Shown here: one piece after another, positions 12,027-23,901 of the stretch
Numbering within the stretch: position 1 is the first letter of the stretch
Layout of the letters: every line of letters starts with the position of its first letter
Source of the DNA: Piezodorus guildinii
Taxonomy: Eukaryota > Arthropoda > Insecta > Hemiptera > Pentatomidae
Reading direction: 5' to 3'
NCBI GenBank assembly: GCA_023052935.1
Contig: CM041292.1
Span: 135,794,951 to 135,858,950 of the forward strand
DNA length: 64,000 bases
Translations under genes and position numbers: made by a program
The notes under the pieces: generated by a model
The model's input: only the letters and a program-made list of their open reading frames with translations
The model's database searches: none
Told to the model about the DNA's origin: nothing

Positions 12027-12649
12027 AATCCGCACTGTGATTTTCTAGTTTTCAATTTTTTTACGCAGTCTTGAAGATGAGAGAAATATGAAACAGAAAA
12101 GAAATTAAAGACACCACTAAAACCAAAAAAATGCTATGAAGACTGAAATGAAATAGTAAGTTTAAGCATTAAGGAGTATTTTACTACTAAATTAATTGTA
12201 CTTATTTAATGTTTGATAACATTAATAAAATTTAAACAAGTTACTAAATCAAAGATGAGATGGAAATTTCCGAGAAATGATGTTGTAGACTTACCATGGA
12301 CTAAGTTACGGAATAATTTATTGAAGGGAGGTTAGATGGATAATTTAATTAGCAGTAACAAGAATATTTTTTTATAGTATTATATATATATATATATATA
12401 TATATTTAAAATACGTGTACTTTACATTTTTTAAATTTGATTTTTTTTTTTTTTTTAATATGTATGAATATGTTTGACGACAGTATTTAATATTGGAGCT
12501 CAATTTGTTTTTTATGTTCTAAGTCTTCATATCGATCTAATCTTGGTAATCATTAAAATTAAAGATATTGATGTTGAATATTTTCATAGATATAAATTAC
12601 AAAACAAAGTGAAAAAGTAATTAAAAAAAAGTTTCTTTATCGTAATCAT
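12027..12649. other. AT-rich spacer with short microsatellite
   Basis: Contains a (TA)n run near 12380-12405 and T runs. Nothing else recognised. Confidence 0.5.
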
Positions 12650-12660
12650 AGTCATATCTT

Positions 12661-13231
12661 TTTTTTTTTTTTTTAATGTTTATTGAGATATATTACAATT
12701 TGTTTCAAAATGAACAATAGTAATACTGATATGAGACCACATTCATACAGGATTTACAACAAACAATGATAAAGTCGATTTACTAACAATTAAAGTTCAT
12801 ATATACACAGATGGAAAACCAATAAATTAACAAACTATAATTAAAATAAATACAAAGATCAAGTAACTCCGGACAAAGCCTTGGAGGAAAAAGCAGAATC
12901 CAAGTGATCCCAGCGCATCTCTTTCGGCTGCGTCACTGGTATGAGCCATTGGAAGCCGAGTCAGCGCGTAATAGACACAAACACACAGTAGATGAGAGGA
13001 GAATCTGACCGTTATAAGAACTCCAGTATAAATGTTCACAAAATGTCCTGTGGCCACTGCCGTTTAAATCTTCGTGGAGGATTGTAGGGTGGGTGCAGCT
13101 GGATAGGGATTGAGCCAGAGGGTTAGGATGATGGAATTTGGAAACTTTGTATGGTACCAGGTCTAGAATAAATGGAATATTACGGTCGTGGTGTAAGCTA
13201 CAGTTGTTAACGTAATAGGGAGCATTAAGTA
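12661..13231 (-). mobile_element. 5'-truncated Jockey-type element with target-site duplication
   Basis: Read on the minus strand, 13231 to about 13050 encodes the end of a Jockey-type ORF2: YYVNN, LHHD, and a C-terminal RRFKRQWPQDIL-like segment with frame changes. A long 3' UTR follows and ends in A residues (a T run at 12661-12674 on the plus strand). It is flanked by an 11-bp duplication, AGTCATATCTT, at 12650-12660 and 13232-13242. The 3' UTR shares CATTCATACA-containing sequence with fragments at 28.0 and 53.0 kb, so those belong to the same subfamily. Confidence 0.85.
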
Positions 13232-13528
13232 AGTCATATCTTACAATTTATTGATAACTTTTTTTTATGTATCTTCATCTTTATAAAACACAGACATTTA
13301 TAAATTTTCATTTTCGTTATTACTTTATTTATTATTATTTTATTTTTTTATACTTTATTTCTTATAAACTGGTAATGTACGGAAGATATTGTTCTCAAAG
13401 CAGATTATAGAACCTAGTACATGAGAGGAGTAGAACATGAATAGGAGTTATGAACATACATCCCTTAGGAAAGACTCTGGTTCTCTACTTAATGATGGTA
13501 AGAACTAAAACAAAAAATGTCTTCATTT

Positions 13529-13562
13529 TACTTTCCCTTACTATATATAGTAAGGGAAAGTA
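13529..13562. repeat. Perfect 34-bp palindrome at the E-repeat end
   Basis: The 17-bp half TACTTTCCCTTACTATA is followed exactly by its reverse complement. Imperfect versions occur near 50000-50033, 50434-50460, 51137-51170, 51241-51267 and 62444-62485. In each, the central TATATA-type core is flanked by GTAAGKGAAAGTA-type arms, suggesting abutted termini. Confidence 0.9.
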
Positions 13563-14320
13563 TTGCGATCGTGAAAATTATCGAATTCCAGTTTTCAGCG
13601 GAAATACACTTTTTAGGGTTCCCTGAGTCCAAATGACCAAGTCCCGCAAAAAGGTCTGTATGTGTAGTGTGTCAGAGTATGTTGTGTGTTTGTGTGTGTG
13701 TGTGTGGTAACTTCCGGGCGGAAACGGTAAGTCCTATGAAACTGAAATTTGAAAATGAGCTTACCAGAATAGCCACTTTTTACCATGCATTTTTAACCTT
13801 TTTTCGATTTTCTCGAAAACGGTTCCGACGATTTTGAATAAACTCGCAATATCGATGTAAAATTTAATGGGCTTTAATATAATTTAGGTTTCATTCGGAT
13901 TAAAATGGTCTGACAGGGCATAAATGCCGATATTTTAAATTTTCTTTCTCTAAAGTACCTTTAATTTTGTTGATTCTATAAAAATAACTATATTATCTTT
14001 TTACCACTGATAAAAAACACTAATGTATATATATTGAATGAATTCGATACCCAACTAAAGGAGAAAACAGAAAAAATATTTTTTTAATGCAATTTTTTGT
14101 TTTTGAACATAAGAGCAGTAATATACATGTATGATATACCGTTGGAAAGCTAAAGATTTTAGGAAAAATATTATCTACTACACAACCTTTTAAAAGTTAT
14201 TAGAGAGTGATGAAAAGAAGATAAAACTAAATAATTATTTTAGATAATAATATAATAGATTTTTTAATAAAACACATGTTTCTATAAAAATTCAATTTAA
14301 TTAATTCTTTAATAGTTTTG
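13529..14320 (+). mobile_element. E-family repeat, reference copy (unidentified family)
   Basis: The copy starts with a perfect 34-bp palindrome at 13529-13562, centred on TATATA with arms TACTTTCCCTTAC. About 750 bp follow that recur, in the same order, at 50.4-51.2 kb and partially elsewhere. Landmarks: TATTGCGATCGTGAAAAT after the palindrome, a GT microsatellite at about 13681-13707, TCGATTTTCTCGAAAACGGT near 13804, ATACCGTTGGAAAGCTAAAG near 14136, and TTTAATTAATTCTTTAAT near the end. I see no coding potential. It is probably a non-autonomous DNA transposon or foldback-type element, and I cannot name the family. Confidence 0.6.
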
Positions 14321-14510
14321 CGTATTTTTATCTCTAACTTTATTTGAAAATTCTTTCATTGATTTTAAAAATGGAGGTAAGATAAAGTCGTGTGTTGCCC
14401 GCACCAGATTTTTTATTTGTATTTCAGCTAGGTTATCACGAATATGAATTAAACATACATATCGATAAAGTGAATATGTAGCTTCCTTGATATACAGCAC
14501 CAAACAACTA
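14310..14510 (+). repeat. Diverged repeat, partner at 22865-23010
   Basis: The exact 14-mer AAGTCGTGTGTTGC and flanking diverged sequence (ACTTTATTT upstream, TTTTT-AT-TT-GTAT downstream) match 22865-23010 in the same orientation. Family unknown. Confidence 0.5.
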
Positions 14511-15425
14511 AAAAAAAAAAAAAAAATCGATCGATTTAGAAAACCGTCGAGTGAATTTCTCTTTCATTGTTACTTAGATCTTTTTTTGAACTATAAATAT
14601 TACAAGAATATTTGAAAAATTAATGTTTAACTTGCTGAAAAAAAATGTTAATTCAAACCAGTTCTACTTAACAGGGTTGATTCCTTCTTTTTTATATTCA
14701 TTTTTTGACCTTTATGCCCCTAAGTGATTAAAACTGAAAAGAGGTAGCATTGGTTAACAAATTAATTCTGTTAATACTGAAATTTTCCTTTTACATTAGA
14801 GAGATAAAAGCTAAGAAAAATCTTTTTCATTCTTTCCCTTTCATCATGCTCAAGAACTTATTAAGGTTTTAATCTTATAAAATGGTGGAGCATATTGAGG
14901 CTGAAAGGTGAAGTAGGAGATGAGATTGGACGCTCCACCCTTTGTGGGCTTTTATCTCACTGTTTTCTCTCATTACGAATTATGAAATGAATTAATGAAT
15001 GAGATAGGAATATAAAGAATTATTATTTGAGCTATGCGACCATCTATTAAATACAAAATCTAGACCAATTAACCATAACAAGCAACAATTACTACCTTAC
15101 ATTTATTATGATTTCAAAAATGTTTAAAAGATATACCGAATTCTTTCAGAAATTCACAAAATCAATAGAAATTAAATCAATTAAATTATTTTTATTTGAA
15201 CGCTATAATTAGAAATTATTCTCCATTTATAAAGTATATAAACCATCCTCAATAAATGAAAAATCTAGTACAAAATACAATTGCAATACTGTATACATTT
15301 CACACTAAGATATTGAACATTGTTAACTAACAACTTTGAGAAATCAAAAAAGAAGTAACATCCGATATGTTTATCTAAGATTAGATCATTAAAAACAAGA
15401 AATTAATGGTGTAAGTTTTGCTTAT
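14511..15425. other. AT-rich spacer, nothing recognised
   Basis: No coding region, RNA gene or transposon motif seen. Confidence 0.5.
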
Positions 15426-15695
15426 TTCGCTTTATGCTGCTGTTTCTATTCGGACGATGGTACAGTAGGAGGTCTAAATGTTGTTATATAGGTATAATTA
15501 GGATAGGGATATTCAACCAGTTTAACCCACGCAGACCTGGAACCACCATTTTACGTCACCTCTGAATGACGGCATAACCAAGGATTTTTTACTTCCTTAA
15601 AAAAAATACTAGTCCCATCTGCCGGGTTCGAGCCCGCGATTCGTTTGCTATTCATAGAACGCTGTTATGCTAGACACTACACCACTGGTGACCCC
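15426..15695 (-). mobile_element. tRNA-derived SINE, copy 3
   Basis: It has the same head and body as the other SINE copies. On the minus strand a B box, GGTTCGAACCC-like with one change, lies near 15625-15640. The conserved body block is complementary to CTCTGAATGACGGCATAACC, and the tail-proximal block contains a CGGACGATGG segment. No clear target-site duplication or long A-rich tail was seen, so boundaries are approximate. Confidence 0.8.
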
Positions 15696-16914
15696 GAATA
15701 CTGAGTAATAAAGGTTGACTTGCAAGCAAAACTGGAATTTTATGCTCTAATCGTAATGTCTAATAATTCTCTATAATAACAATTTATTTCATAATATATT
15801 TATTTAATAATACCATTATCAGTTTAAATTATCTTCTCCATGGATAAAAAATATATATATTTATTTAAATGTAAAGACAGGATGATACAGTACATGACCG
15901 ATGGATATACTATATCCTGTCATATTGCAGTGTATATTTTCTTCTTGTATTTGTTTGTATAGACCTGAATTTAGAGTAATGTATAAATAATGAGAGTAAA
16001 AATATTTATGTTAAGATTTATATTTTTTTAAATACATTGAATGTTCTGTTGTTGTAGAATCTATAAAAACCTTGATTATATTTTTAATTATTCAACACGG
16101 ATTACTTAGAAAAAAACATAACTCAAAGTTTATAGTTAAACTCATTGTAAAATAATCTGGAAAAGTTATCCAATTTATAGTTTTATGTGTCTGATTTGTA
16201 TATACCCAGTTGTATTGTAGAAAAAAACTTATGATTAAAATAAGAATTTTTTTATGTTTAATCGAATAGAGTTAAAATTCAATAACCTTGGCACAAAAAA
16301 GGTTTTATATAAATCGAAACCAGAGCTTCTTTTAAACATTTATGGAATATCTGACAGTTTCCTTCTTTTTTTTTTTCTTTTTTTTAACGTTTTACTATCT
16401 ATCAAACCTTGGATAAGTCAGCAATTCTATTTTTTTTTTATTTATTTATTTTTTTTTTATGTGAGCATTAAGAACCCTTTTTTTTATTGTTCAACAAGTA
16501 ACAATATTGTAAAAAAAAATAGTGCAACAGTACAGGCCTTTCAAAAACTTGTACTACCTTTGAGGTATTCCAAGTTGAACATTCCTAAGTCCGCTTTACG
16601 TGGTTCCACCTGCATAATTTCGTCTTAATGCTCCAGATTATTTTTCATTATTTATAAAATTGATAAAAAGGGTGAAGTGGAAGCGTATGAGATAAATAGA
16701 CATGTTATACGAGATATGGATTGTGCTTTTTGACAAAATGATATATACAAATCCAAAGATGAGTATTAATCATTCTTGCAAAGCGGACGAATCTAATCAT
16801 ATCGAAGACCTCAATGTTACAACTATGCAAATTAGTTTCTATGCATAGCAGGTCTTATATGTGACTCTTTTAATTCTAAAATACGACACGGATGTTCAAA
16901 TCTAATAATGCCCT
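15696..16914. other. AT-rich spacer, nothing recognised
   Basis: A 124-aa ORF at 16254-16628 is Phe/Leu-rich because it runs through T tracts and is not credible as a protein. The 15840-15960 region is unique and unassigned. Confidence 0.45.
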
Positions 16915-17470
16915 GTAATGTTTAAATACTCAGTCAAGTGTTGCATAGCGGACGCTTCCGACCCCATATTGCCGATGGGATCATCAGGCCTCCCCAGCCC
17001 AATAAGAGGAAACGATCAACAATATCCTGTCGTTGTTCTAATGAAACCTTTCGTTCCGCCTCCTCTAATTGACGAAGAAGAAACATTTGCATGCCGCCCC
17101 CGAACCCTTCAGCCTGGAGAATTGGAAAATTCTTCGGCACGGCTGCTTACGCAGTTGGTGGAGGACGAGGAGGCCGGAGGATCGGTATGGCTAAGTGATG
17201 GAGCGGGGCCGTGAGTCAGAAGGCAATTTGTGCCTGCAATTAGAGTGGGACCGGCTCATTGTCCACCTCCAATACAGATTTGGCCCGCCCCATCCACCTT
17301 TATCCACTGCCCTCCAATAAAGGGCGACCTTTTAGCGCCCTCATCTTCTGGCCCTTCCTCCGACCCTCCACCCTGCTGCAGTCGCTTCTGTAATCTTGTA
17401 TAATAAAAGATTATTGACAGCAATGATTGAAACCATGTTGCTACGAATATGTAGAATCTGACCAACTAAT
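16915..17470. other. GC-rich unique island
   Basis: This is one of the most GC-rich stretches of the window, with sharp borders. Open frames occur on both strands (plus 16918-17214, 98 aa; minus 16934-17140 and 17256-17465). The plus-strand product is Pro/Glu-rich with no family I recognise. An exon cannot be excluded, but open frames on both strands are what GC-rich non-coding DNA would give. It is treated as a candidate regulatory element or unrecognised exon. Confidence 0.35.
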
Positions 17471-19254
17471 CAGACCAATGTGAACATTTCGTCCATATTG
17501 AGTTAGTTTTATCTTTCTATAATTCATCAGGATTCTACAACTTTAACTTATTTTCTATTCAGAAAAGTTGAATTAAATATAATTTTAATTGATAGAACTT
17601 CTTTTCACTCGAAAATATTTTATTATCAATAATTGTATTATATCATCCTACAATATTTTATAACAACATTTGCAGGCCTTGTTTATCTTCAAGTTTATCC
17701 CTTCAAATTTGAACATATTAACATTTTTATCCGAATTCATTTTATATAAAATCTTAATTAATCTAAATATTCATTCTATTAACTTAACTACAAATAATTC
17801 TTAGAATGTTAGATAGTAATGTAATGCTGAAAAAAAATGTAAAATATTTGTTGTGAAGTTCATAGAATATTGATCTTAATGACAATTTTATATGAAATGA
17901 ATTTTTATCAATATATAGTAACATTTTTTTAGTTGACACTAAAATTGACCCAACATTAGTCGACCGTTGAGAATTACTGGAAGGAATTAGTCCGGGTGGC
18001 GGTCAGTAAATGAAACAGTTAAATTACTTTAACTATTTTTTGTCTACCAACGTTTCCTTTTGTACCTTCTTAGCCCTGATGTTGGCCCACAATGGAGATC
18101 AAAACGCTGAAATAAATAGTTAGAATTATTTAATTGTTGAATTTATTGACCATCCTGAATAAATCTACTTTATTACCAAACAAATTTATAGGTAAAAGTT
18201 TTAATAGAGTGTTAAAACCGCAAGAAGGTTGACCTTGAAATATATCTAACATATCAAAATTATAAATAGTAAACTAGAAAGATATTACAAAAAAACCCTG
18301 CAAATTATTATAAAATGGTTAATCATTGTAAACAAAAAAAATATATTAGGTTATAACTGTCTATAGGCAATTAACTAATATGAAAACCAATGAATTAATA
18401 AAAGAAGAATGTCACCACTGCTAATTTCAAAACGCTATACCTCTGTAATTTCCCAAACGATGACAATAATTTTCGTTTTGTATGAAAATAATTTCATTTA
18501 GTAAATTAAGCTGTTTCATGATTAGACAAACCTATTGATTTTTTTCTATCTTAAAAACATAGTTATTGAATTAAATGAATTTTAATCGGCGGCCATTTTA
18601 GAACTAATCGGTTGATATCAACGTTATCGGGCTGTTTCGGATGCCCTGGGACGTTTGGACCAAATTTCGAAAAAAACTGGTCACGTAGTTTCAGCCAGAA
18701 AATGCGTAGACGGCAGGCGGCGTTACAGCTTACGGCTTACGGACGGATTTTATTTTATGCGTTATTCGGGGTCGAATTTTATTGACACGTAGGCCCTCTC
18801 ATTTTGAGGAGGTTATTTTATTTATTTTTTTTTTTTATCATCGAAAAGAATAAACAAAAAAAATATTTTTTTTCGGTCATCGTATCCTTGCACATATGTT
18901 GAAAAATCTTTCAATGCCAGAAATAGAATACACAAAAAAAATCCTCAGATGCTATTCAAGACAACAACATGATCCGCAGTTTTTATTGAAATAAGCGACA
19001 TCTCAATTAACTATGTTTCAAAAGGGGTTTTGATGAAGAAGAAAAATGTTAAATAAATAATTTGCTTAGTGAAATATCTGTTAATATTTCTACTGAATTC
19101 TATATGAATAAATAAAACATATACTCATATATATATATATATATATATGAATATTATATCAGGTTTCTTTCAAATGTTAATATAATAAATCTTTTGAGTA
19201 TAATTTAAAACATTAACTACACAGCGTCAACATAACTCATGTAATTATGCAATC
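17471..19254. other. AT-rich spacer with dispersed repeats
   Basis: Contains the minus-strand partner (18410-18510) of the repeat at 9300-9410 and a GC-richer patch at 18585-18790 with no recognised motif. Otherwise AT-rich, with a (TA)n run near 19128-19148. Confidence 0.4.
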
Positions 19255-19600
19255 GAAATCATGCTAATGGGGCAGGTGGAAAAAAGTGATACCAAAAACA
19301 CACCTTCCTCCTAACAGCAAAAAAAAAAAAGAAAAAAAAAAAAAAAAAAAAAAGCAGGCCATGTTAGGCCGAAGGGTCATGAATAAAGTCATTTATGATG
19401 AAAATTAACAAGACTCTCATATCTCCTAAAGGAAGGGTTGTTTTTCAAAATTGGTTCCTTGGATCTACGTTTATAAAACCAGGGACGGGATCATGTAGTC
19501 AGTCAGAAAGCATGGTGAGATTAGATCTGTCCGGCTTCAGATTGCCCACAACGTGGTGGTCTAAAAAACTGCAGCTTTTATCAGGTATTCTGTGTTTTAT
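19255..19600. other. Unique island interrupted by an A tract
   Basis: Poly(A) of about 34 bases with one G interruption lies at about 19319-19353. It is followed by a GC-richer unique block containing an 80-aa ORF (19395-19637) without recognisable features. The A tract could be an insertion tail, but no element body is identified to its left. Confidence 0.3.
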
Positions 19601-20369
19601 ATGTATACATCATATAAAAACTCCATTAAATATATAGTTTTTTTTGTTTTTTTTTAACTGGCATCTTATGAAGAAGACTATTACTATTACTTATGATATG
19701 AGTTACAAATTAGTTTGACGTAAACATCCATTTATTGAGTATTGATTTACTTAAGGTGAATCTTGAAATCTAGTTGATGAATAGGGAAGACTGTCAATTC
19801 ACACCACTGCTTATATAAAAAATCTTACATTATATTCTATATTATTTTTAATTTCACTTACCTATATAGGAAAGTATACATTAAATTATGTATCCCCGTT
19901 GATTGTTAGAACATTTGAGGATCAGTATAATTCTGCATTCTATATATTTCAGACTTTACTAAAAGATTTATTTTTCCAAGTATTGAGCTATATAACATTT
20001 CCAATTTATTATTAAGGGTGAGTTACCCCTGGCCTAAAAAAAACTAATTTACCCCAAGTTGATCCTGCCGGTGGGCTTATTATTTCTTGGAGCTTATTAT
20101 TTTAAATTTCCAGCTATGGTTAGATTAAAATTGTAATAATGGTCTGAGTAATTAAGTTTTATGCCTTCTATATTATTAGTCGTTAACTGGAAATATCAGA
20201 TATTTATTTTGTATATTTTTGCATGTATTCAAAATAAACATGGGGTGTAAAAAAACGTGAATACTGTTTTATAAAACTTGATTTCATATTTTAAAAGCTT
20301 ATATTCCAGTGTTGTGGCAGCAATTTATTTAACAAAATGGGTGAACCAGAAGCGCCAATTTATGCAATA
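19601..20369. other. AT-rich spacer
   Basis: A decayed E-type terminal motif (TTTCACTTACCTATATAGGA) lies near 19853-19872. Nothing else is recognised. Confidence 0.4.
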
Positions 20370-20500
20370 CATTTTCAAGTTGAACGAACCAACTAAAGGA
20401 GAAAAACCCATAAATATTTTTTTTAGATAAATTATTTTTTGAACATATGAATAGTAATATACAATAGATAGATATACGGAATGAGGGTTAGTCAGTTTTT
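20370..20500 (+). repeat. E-family repeat, short internal fragment
   Basis: The segment from CCAACTAAAGGAGAAAA near 20388 through TTTTTTGAACATA and AGTAATATACA matches 14050-14130 of the reference E copy in the same orientation. Confidence 0.6.
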
Positions 20501-20891
20501 AAAAACCGTTTTTTTTGGAGAAAATTATGAAATACGAAAACCGTTTTTTTGTAGTAGAAATTATGGGTTTGCAATGTATGAATAACACTTTAAAACAATT
20601 TGAAAATGACAAATTTAACCAAATGTACAAGATTGATGAAAACTGTTGTAAGCAGTTTGGTTCTTAGAAACATATCGGTCGGATATGATTTCAAGAAACC
20701 GTGTGTTTTGTCTATTGGATGAATAAATTTAGATTTTATATCAGTTTGTAATCTGGTTTCTTCATGTACAGTTCATGAATTCAGTGTTGAGTTCCATTGA
20801 TCGATATTTGATAAAGATGATATTGTAAAAAATGTAAGTAGGTAACATATTTTAATATTATAAACATATAAATTTTTAAAATCAGGCTTTA

Positions 20892-21026
20892 AAAACGAGT
20901 GAGACTAGTTCGGTTGCAAGCGAGTGGGTATTTTCTATTTCGGATAATTTTGTGAACAAACTAAGGACACGGCTAAATAGCAAATCGATAGACGTCCTCT
21001 GTTTTCTGAAATCATATTTCAATTAA
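20892..21026 (+). pseudogene. hAT transposase C-terminal fragment
   Basis: An open frame of 44 codons ends in a stop and reads as the hAT C-terminal dimerisation region. It runs TSSVASEWVFSISDNFVNKL, then an R-x-R-L segment and a hydrophobic VLCFLKSYF. The family pattern is T-S-x-x-S-E-R-V-F-S-x-A, then R-R-x-x-L, then a hydrophobic helix; here the usual Arg after SE is Trp. The rest of the roughly 600-residue transposase (DDE catalytic core, BED finger) is not recognisable upstream. It is therefore a fossil of a hAT transposon. No terminal inverted repeats were identified. Confidence 0.75.
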
Positions 21027-21502
21027 CAAAAAAATAAATAGAATATTTAAATATGTATTAAAATTGCCCTGAATAGAAAATATTCGGTCCTTTGCTTAGT
21101 TGTCTTTAAAACTAAAATTGATTTTAATAAGAATGTATGCATAAACTTTATTTACTCTTGTCTTTCGGCTTTGATTATAATTTACATTATATAATACACA
21201 GTTTATATATTTTCTAATTCTTTTTAATAGAATAGAATGAGTTTATTTGTATTCAGTCTTTATTTCTGGTCATGCTATACATTACAAACAGCAATTAATA
21301 ACCATTATAAGTAATAAACCTGAAACGGAACAAATCACATTAGTATAATAGATAAGTATTAAACAGCACAATAAAATAAACAAAATAAGCAGAAAGTAAC
21401 AAATTATTTTTATACAGGTTTATATAAATTTTTATTTATTTTTTTTATCTTATATAGAATTATTAAAGTATTTTAGATTTTAAATAGTCTTTGAAATACA
21501 AA

Positions 21503-21621
<119 letters not shown>

Positions 21622-21918
21622 GTATATACATAAATACATTTTAAATTAACATCGGAGTGAATGAATATTAAAATTAGGATTTTAAATGAACACTGATATA
21701 TAAATATGGTTAAAAGCGTTGTGTTAAACCAGATTATGGATTAAAATAGTTCTTTGCAATAGTACAAACATTATCTATTACATAGGCATTATTATGAAAT
21801 ATTGACTAGGTACAGTATTATTATTTTTATAAATAGTTGATTATTTTCTAATGTAGCTCGTAATTGTTAATAAATATTACTCATTTATTACAAATGATCT
21901 TAGTTTTAAGGTACTAAC

Positions 21919-22695
21919 TTAATAATAATAGAACAGTTTGATTTTAATTGGGTCGTCAATAGTTAATATTGTAGGAAATAGGCTTTCTGGTATGTTATTA
22001 GCATGAGGGATGTAGTGGTTTCTAATTGCTGAATATATTAGACAGACTGCTATTAAATGGTATATGGTTTCATATGTGTTCATGTTGCATATTGTACAGA
22101 TTTCTTTGGGGTTAATATTGTAGGTGTTGTTTGCATGGGAAAATTTAATATGGCATTTTCCAGAGAGGCGAGCTTGGATTATTATTTTTAACATCTTAAA
22201 CGGAATATTATGAATGGTTTGATAACTGTGGCTGAGTGAAGTTTGTTGGTAAAGACTATTGTAGAAAGGGCTGTATTGGGTCGATCTTAAGGATTCGATA
22301 TCTTTGTTGTGTAGTAATTTCTTAAATGATTCAATTATTACTGTACTATTGCTTTGTAGAGTATATGGATTATTTTCAAAAAGTATCTCTGAGCTATCGG
22401 CTTTATCTAAAATATTATATATTTGGGTAAACCAGTGATATTTTGCAAATGGTCGATTGTTATGTTTTTCCCTAAGTATCTTATAACAGATTTTGGGTAT
22501 TCTATCGTCTGGCATAATGAGTATTTTCTGTATGAATCTCAGGACACATTTTATTATTTTTGTCGTGGAATTTTCAAGCCCAAATTCTAATCTTAAGAGC
22601 CAAAAAGAAATATTTCTATTTAAATTAAATAACCTTTTAAAGTAATTTAACTGTGCAATTCTTTTTAATAAGTATCCATCTGTATCTGATAACAT
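21919..22695 (-). pseudogene. C-terminal domain of a non-LTR retrotransposon ORF2
   Basis: 258 residues with no RT catalytic motifs. The sequence fits the region after the RT domain in non-LTR elements: FKRLFNLNRNISFWLLRLE near residues 19-37 parallels FGKLFNLPKKTPKYMLYL in the relic at 39.2 kb. The C-terminal part carries a zinc-finger-like CTIC...H-x4-C arrangement around residues 198-216 (CTIC, H, then C). The ATG at 22695 need not be a real start, because the frame is simply the surviving open stretch of a 5'-truncated or decayed copy. It is Lys/Asn/Ile-rich, like the local base composition. The clade is uncertain. A host gene is unlikely because the same domain recurs decayed elsewhere in the window. 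Confidence 0.6.
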
Positions 22696-22864
22696 TGTTT
22701 TAAAAAAAAAATAATATGTTTTTTATGAAAATATATTGTTTTTATTTATTTGAAACCTTTGCTGAATAACTCGTTTCACTATTATAAAAATATTTACATC
22801 CTTATAGTGAAAATTATGCATAAATCGTGCATTTATCATTACTCAATGTATTTCTTTAACATAT

Positions 22865-23010
22865 TTTTTTCAACTTAAACTTTATTTATAAGCTCTTAAA
22901 TTGATTTTAACAACATAAGTAAGTAAAAGTCGTGTGTTGCGCATACTAGCTTTTTCATATTTCGTATGATGATATCATGAGTTAATAAGTAAGTATTCGT
23001 AAAAAAATAT
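22865..23010 (+). repeat. Diverged repeat, partner of 14310-14510
   Basis: Shares AAGTCGTGTGTTGC and the flanking pattern with the copy at 14.3 kb. Family unknown. Confidence 0.5.
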
Positions 23011-23196
23011 GAATGTCCAGTACATTAAAATATTGAGGGTTGAAATAAAAACCATTGCTATTAATAGTGTGCTTGCTTATTTAATTATACTCGGTTTTAA
23101 GTGAATAATGTCCATGAATATAAAAACTCATTGTCATAGAGAGTCCCTTTCCTTATATGTTACGGCTATAGGTAAATATTGACTAATGCTTTGATT

Positions 23197-23248
23197 GATG
23201 ACAGTAGACCCATGACAAACCTAGAATTGTCATGGGTCTACTGTCATC
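23197..23248. repeat. Perfect 21-bp inverted repeat with 10-nt loop
   Basis: The left arm at 23197-23217 (begins GATGACAGTAGACCC) is exactly reverse-complementary to the right arm at 23228-23248. The loop is AACCTAGAAT. As RNA it would form a 52-nt hairpin, shorter than a usual animal pre-miRNA stem. It could equally be a tiny foldback element. Confidence 0.9.
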
Positions 23249-23900
23249 TAATGCAAATCAAGATAAATGGAATAAATTAGTGTATTGCTAGATCTTGAGT
23301 TTCATTAAGGTTGGTAAGTTACCCGACTGCTTCACCAATATTTATAAACTTAAACTTTACTAAGAACCCAAGTATAAGTTTAAGTATCTACATGTTTATG
23401 CGATCCCAGCTTGGTGTATCACTTACGGAGTCACGATTTTTTTAAAAAGAAATATTCTCATTCTCGAGCCTCGATTGCCCTTTTTTTTAACAGTGTTCGA
23501 AGTTTTGTTCTCTTTAAATGAATATGAAACTTATTCGTACAGATTGCCCCATCAACCTCATTGAAAAAATCGATCTGTTATTTCTTGAAAGACATTGAAA
23601 AAAATCTGTTAGTACAAATGATAATGTGGTATTGAAAATCACGTTGTTTTTTCATTGAGTAAATATATAATGTGTACCTTTTATATAACATGTTATTCAG
23701 GCTTATCAACGAATACATATATCGAATGGACAAAACCACTAAAGACACCCTCAAACAAACAAATTTTTGCTCCCACTTGGCGTTCGTTGCACATTCGTAC
23801 TCAAGAACATCATATTCTGATAAACTTAAATATCTCACTGAGTGATTTGAGAATGGATAATCAAATAATAAAATTGATGGTTGGGCTCTCCTTCTTACAA
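23249..23900. other. Unassigned, possibly Penelope-related
   Basis: Short overlapping ORFs occur on both strands (23578-23904 minus, 23655-23927 plus) with no motif I recognise. The adjacent hammerhead-like motif suggests this could be the 3' end of a Penelope-type element, but no RT or GIY-YIG residues are visible. Confidence 0.3.
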
Positions 23901-23901
23901 T

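Noticed and set aside
16254..16628. 124-aa open frame on the plus strand
   Set aside because: It runs through long T tracts, giving a Phe/Leu-rich product with no motif; composition explains it.
16918..17214. Possible exon of a host gene in the GC-rich island
   Set aside because: Open frames exist on both strands, there is no recognised domain and no clear splice context; kept only as an island.
20053..20075. GTTGATCCTGCC resembling the start of 18S rRNA
   Set aside because: Only a 12-base match; neighbouring bases do not continue as rRNA.
20235..20345. Possible Tc1/mariner terminus (GGGGTGTAAAAAAACGTG)
   Set aside because: No matching inverted end, TA duplication or transposase sequence found nearby.
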